Below are positions 62,556 through 64,000 of a stretch of 64,000 nucleotides of DNA, piece after piece. The stretch covers positions 496,001-560,000 of the forward strand of contig NW_026252091.1 of NCBI RefSeq assembly GCF_025399195.1, given 5' to 3'. Source of the DNA: Umbelopsis ramanniana AG. Its lineage: Eukaryota > Mucoromycota > Umbelopsidomycetes > Umbelopsidales > Umbelopsidaceae. The notes under the pieces are model-generated. The model had not been told where the DNA came from and did no database searches. It saw only the letters and a program-made list of their open reading frames with translations. Position 1 is the first letter of the stretch. Each line of letters begins with the position of its first letter. A program made the translations under genes and the position numbers.

Positions 62556-63096
62556 ATGAGTTCTTCAGCGGCAGATTGGGAATACCCCGAGCACAGACAA
62601 TTCGAGCGGTATGAGCAAACAGAGATTTATGTAGAATTAGCGACTTCTCGACTTCTAACGATTCCTCCCTTTCAATTTGCATCATGTAATAACCAACAGC
62701 GTTCCAACTCTCGATCAAGTTGACTCCAATGACCGCAAAGGTAGGTCTCATTTCAGCATATAATCACTGTACATATAACATGTAGAGACTGATGTTTCTT
62801 ATTTCCCATTTCTTAGCCGTCTATGCCGCTCGTGAACAGAAGATTCGCGATGACTGGGTTAAGGCAATGGAAGCTCGCATCATCCGTGACCAACTTTCAA
62901 AATGCTACAAGACAGAAGGCGTCAACCACTGTAAGCTGACTAGATGACATTAAATGTCGATTGAAAGAACAGTAAATGCTAATTGTGTGCTTTAATGCCA
63001 GACCAAAACTGCCGAGAACTTGCAGACATGTACTTGAAGGCTGTCAAGGAGAACAAGGTTGAAGGTTTCCGTAAGAAGCCCGCTACGGAAGCATAG
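62556..63096 (+). CDS. NDUFB10: NADH:ubiquinone oxidoreductase 12-kDa subunit (NDUFB10 family)
   Basis: Four exons, ATG 62556 (MSSSAADWEYPEHRQFER), stop TAG at 63094-63096; about 100 aa. The sequence runs WEYPEHRQFERVPTLDQVDS, AREQKIRDDWVKAMEARIIR, QLSKCYKTEGVNHYQNCREL, YLKAVKENKVEGFRK. The paired Cys spacing in KCYKTEGVNHYQNC and the RDDWVKAMEAR block are typical of the mitochondrial complex I PDSW/NDUFB10 subunit. It is imported without a cleavable presequence, as are its fungal homologues. The Cys pair is retained. It is divergent from ARO1. Confidence 0.85.
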
Positions 63097-63795
63097 ACAA
63101 TACATTGTTAACAATGAAAGGTAATTTTGAAATGCGTACTTAATGCTCTATGTCACAAGTTATTTAACCGTTTTTTCAAAAATCTATAGAAATGTTGTAC
63201 ATTGCCAAAGAATTTGATTTATAGTAATAAAACTGGATTACCACCATCACACGACTTGCAAGGTCTATAATTTTTCTAACGTCTGCTATGGTGATCAATA
63301 TACTTCCACTATTGAATTTCATCTTAGCGACTTTAGTACGCGAAGGACGTAAATAAGATGTGCCTGGTAACTTGAGCAATCATCTTTTTGGGTTGGACTG
63401 AAACAAGAGAGAGAACAAGATGTAGCTCTATTTTTACATCTGTCATCTTATTTAAAAATGCACAATCGCATCATTGCTATGATGTGTGCCTTTGTAGAGT
63501 ATATGAAAGCTTACTAACTGTACGAACTGTGAGCCAAACCAATCTTGTTGTTATATTTTGATATATCAGTACAGGATTTTGATAACATAACGGCCACACC
63601 GATGAATGATATTCAAACTACAAAAAAGAACCAATCAATATTATATATTAGCTCTACAAAACCATAGCTCAAGCTGAATCGTAGAAAGTTGGGATATTTG
63701 ATGCAACTGAATTTGTACCATAAAAACACCAACCATAAGATTAGAACAGCGACGTGGATCCCTTCGCCATTACGTCCTTGTCCCTCCTCCAGCAA
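63097..63795. other. Intergenic region
   Basis: About 700 AT-rich bases between NDUFB10 and the last, partial gene. Open frames such as 63176-63379 (minus) and 63613-63795 (minus) have no signature. No RNA gene or repeat is visible. Confidence 0.4.
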
Positions 63796-64000
63796 ATGTC
63801 AACGACCGAACAAATCAATGCAGCTCCAGCGATAGACCGCGACATTAAGGTGATGTCACCTTATCAAGGAGGTGCACCCAGTCAAGGTAATAACTAAAAA
63901 GAATTGACATAATAAAATGCCAAGCACACGAATCTTAAGGCTGAATCATTCATATTCTACTGATAGTACCAGTCCCTGAGTCCTTTTATAAGTTAACACC
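63796..64000 (+). CDS. Partial gene at the window end, family unknown
   Basis: ATG 63796 begins MSTTEQINAAPAIDRDIKVM and continues SPYQGGAPSQ to a donor at 63887 (GTAATA). After an 80-nt intron the next exon starts at 63967 and reads VPVPESFYKLT to the window edge. Only ~40 residues are visible, and no domain can be assigned. Confidence 0.7.

Overview
The window is a gene-dense stretch of a nuclear eukaryotic genome, about 28 protein genes in 64 kb. It has short GT-AG introns (mostly 50-90 nt with CTAAC/CTAAT-like branch sites), close gene spacing and AT-rich intergenic DNA. Velvet and Zn2Cys6 regulators, a pentafunctional AROM polypeptide, a CipC/DUF3759-type protein and a proteinase K-like protease make it a filamentous fungus. 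The LINE relics and the HSPA12-like Hsp70 remind me of Mucoromycota (Mucorales-like), but that placement is inference.

Layout. 1-4.5 kb: end of a coiled-coil gene, a secreted and probably GPI-anchored subtilase, an AT-rich gap and a tRNA-Ile(AAT). 5.3-9.8 kb: a graveyard of non-LTR retrotransposons, with one 3' end followed by three head-to-tail copies that keep their 5' leader but have lost their 3' ends. 10.3-20.8 kb: a DUF4112 membrane protein, the WD40 ribosome-biogenesis factor JIP5, mitoribosomal mL40, a hypothetical gene, an intronless nitrilase-family amidohydrolase, a TGA-interrupted ORF, uracil-DNA glycosylase and a RhoGAP. 21-31 kb: an unrecognised Ser/Pro-rich gene divergent from a Zn-cluster transcription factor, then a velvet factor and an HSPA12-like protein. 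32-45.5 kb: a small membrane protein, a 14-TM-type MFS exporter, acetoacetyl-CoA thiolase, an OLA1/YchF GTPase with a mitochondrial-looking N terminus, SEC63 and a CipC-like protein. 46.5-64 kb: the HECT ligase HUL5 divergent from the INO80 subunit IES2, a doubtful small gene, a membrane GNAT, an unrecognised coiled-coil gene, TFIIF beta, ARO1 divergent from NDUFB10, and the start of one more gene.

Most of the content is housekeeping: translation, ER translocation, chromatin and transcription, DNA repair, shikimate and mevalonate entry steps, complex I. No biosynthetic cluster, CRISPR array or clearly new multi-gene system is visible. The parts most worth a second look are the LINE tandem, two stop-free in-frame introns that mislead ORF calling (one of them splits a zinc cluster), 13- and 16-nt microexons, a pair of hairpins just upstream of the HSPA12-like gene, and the TGA-interrupted ORF at 16.3 kb. 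Exon boundaries were read by eye from splice signals and frame continuity.
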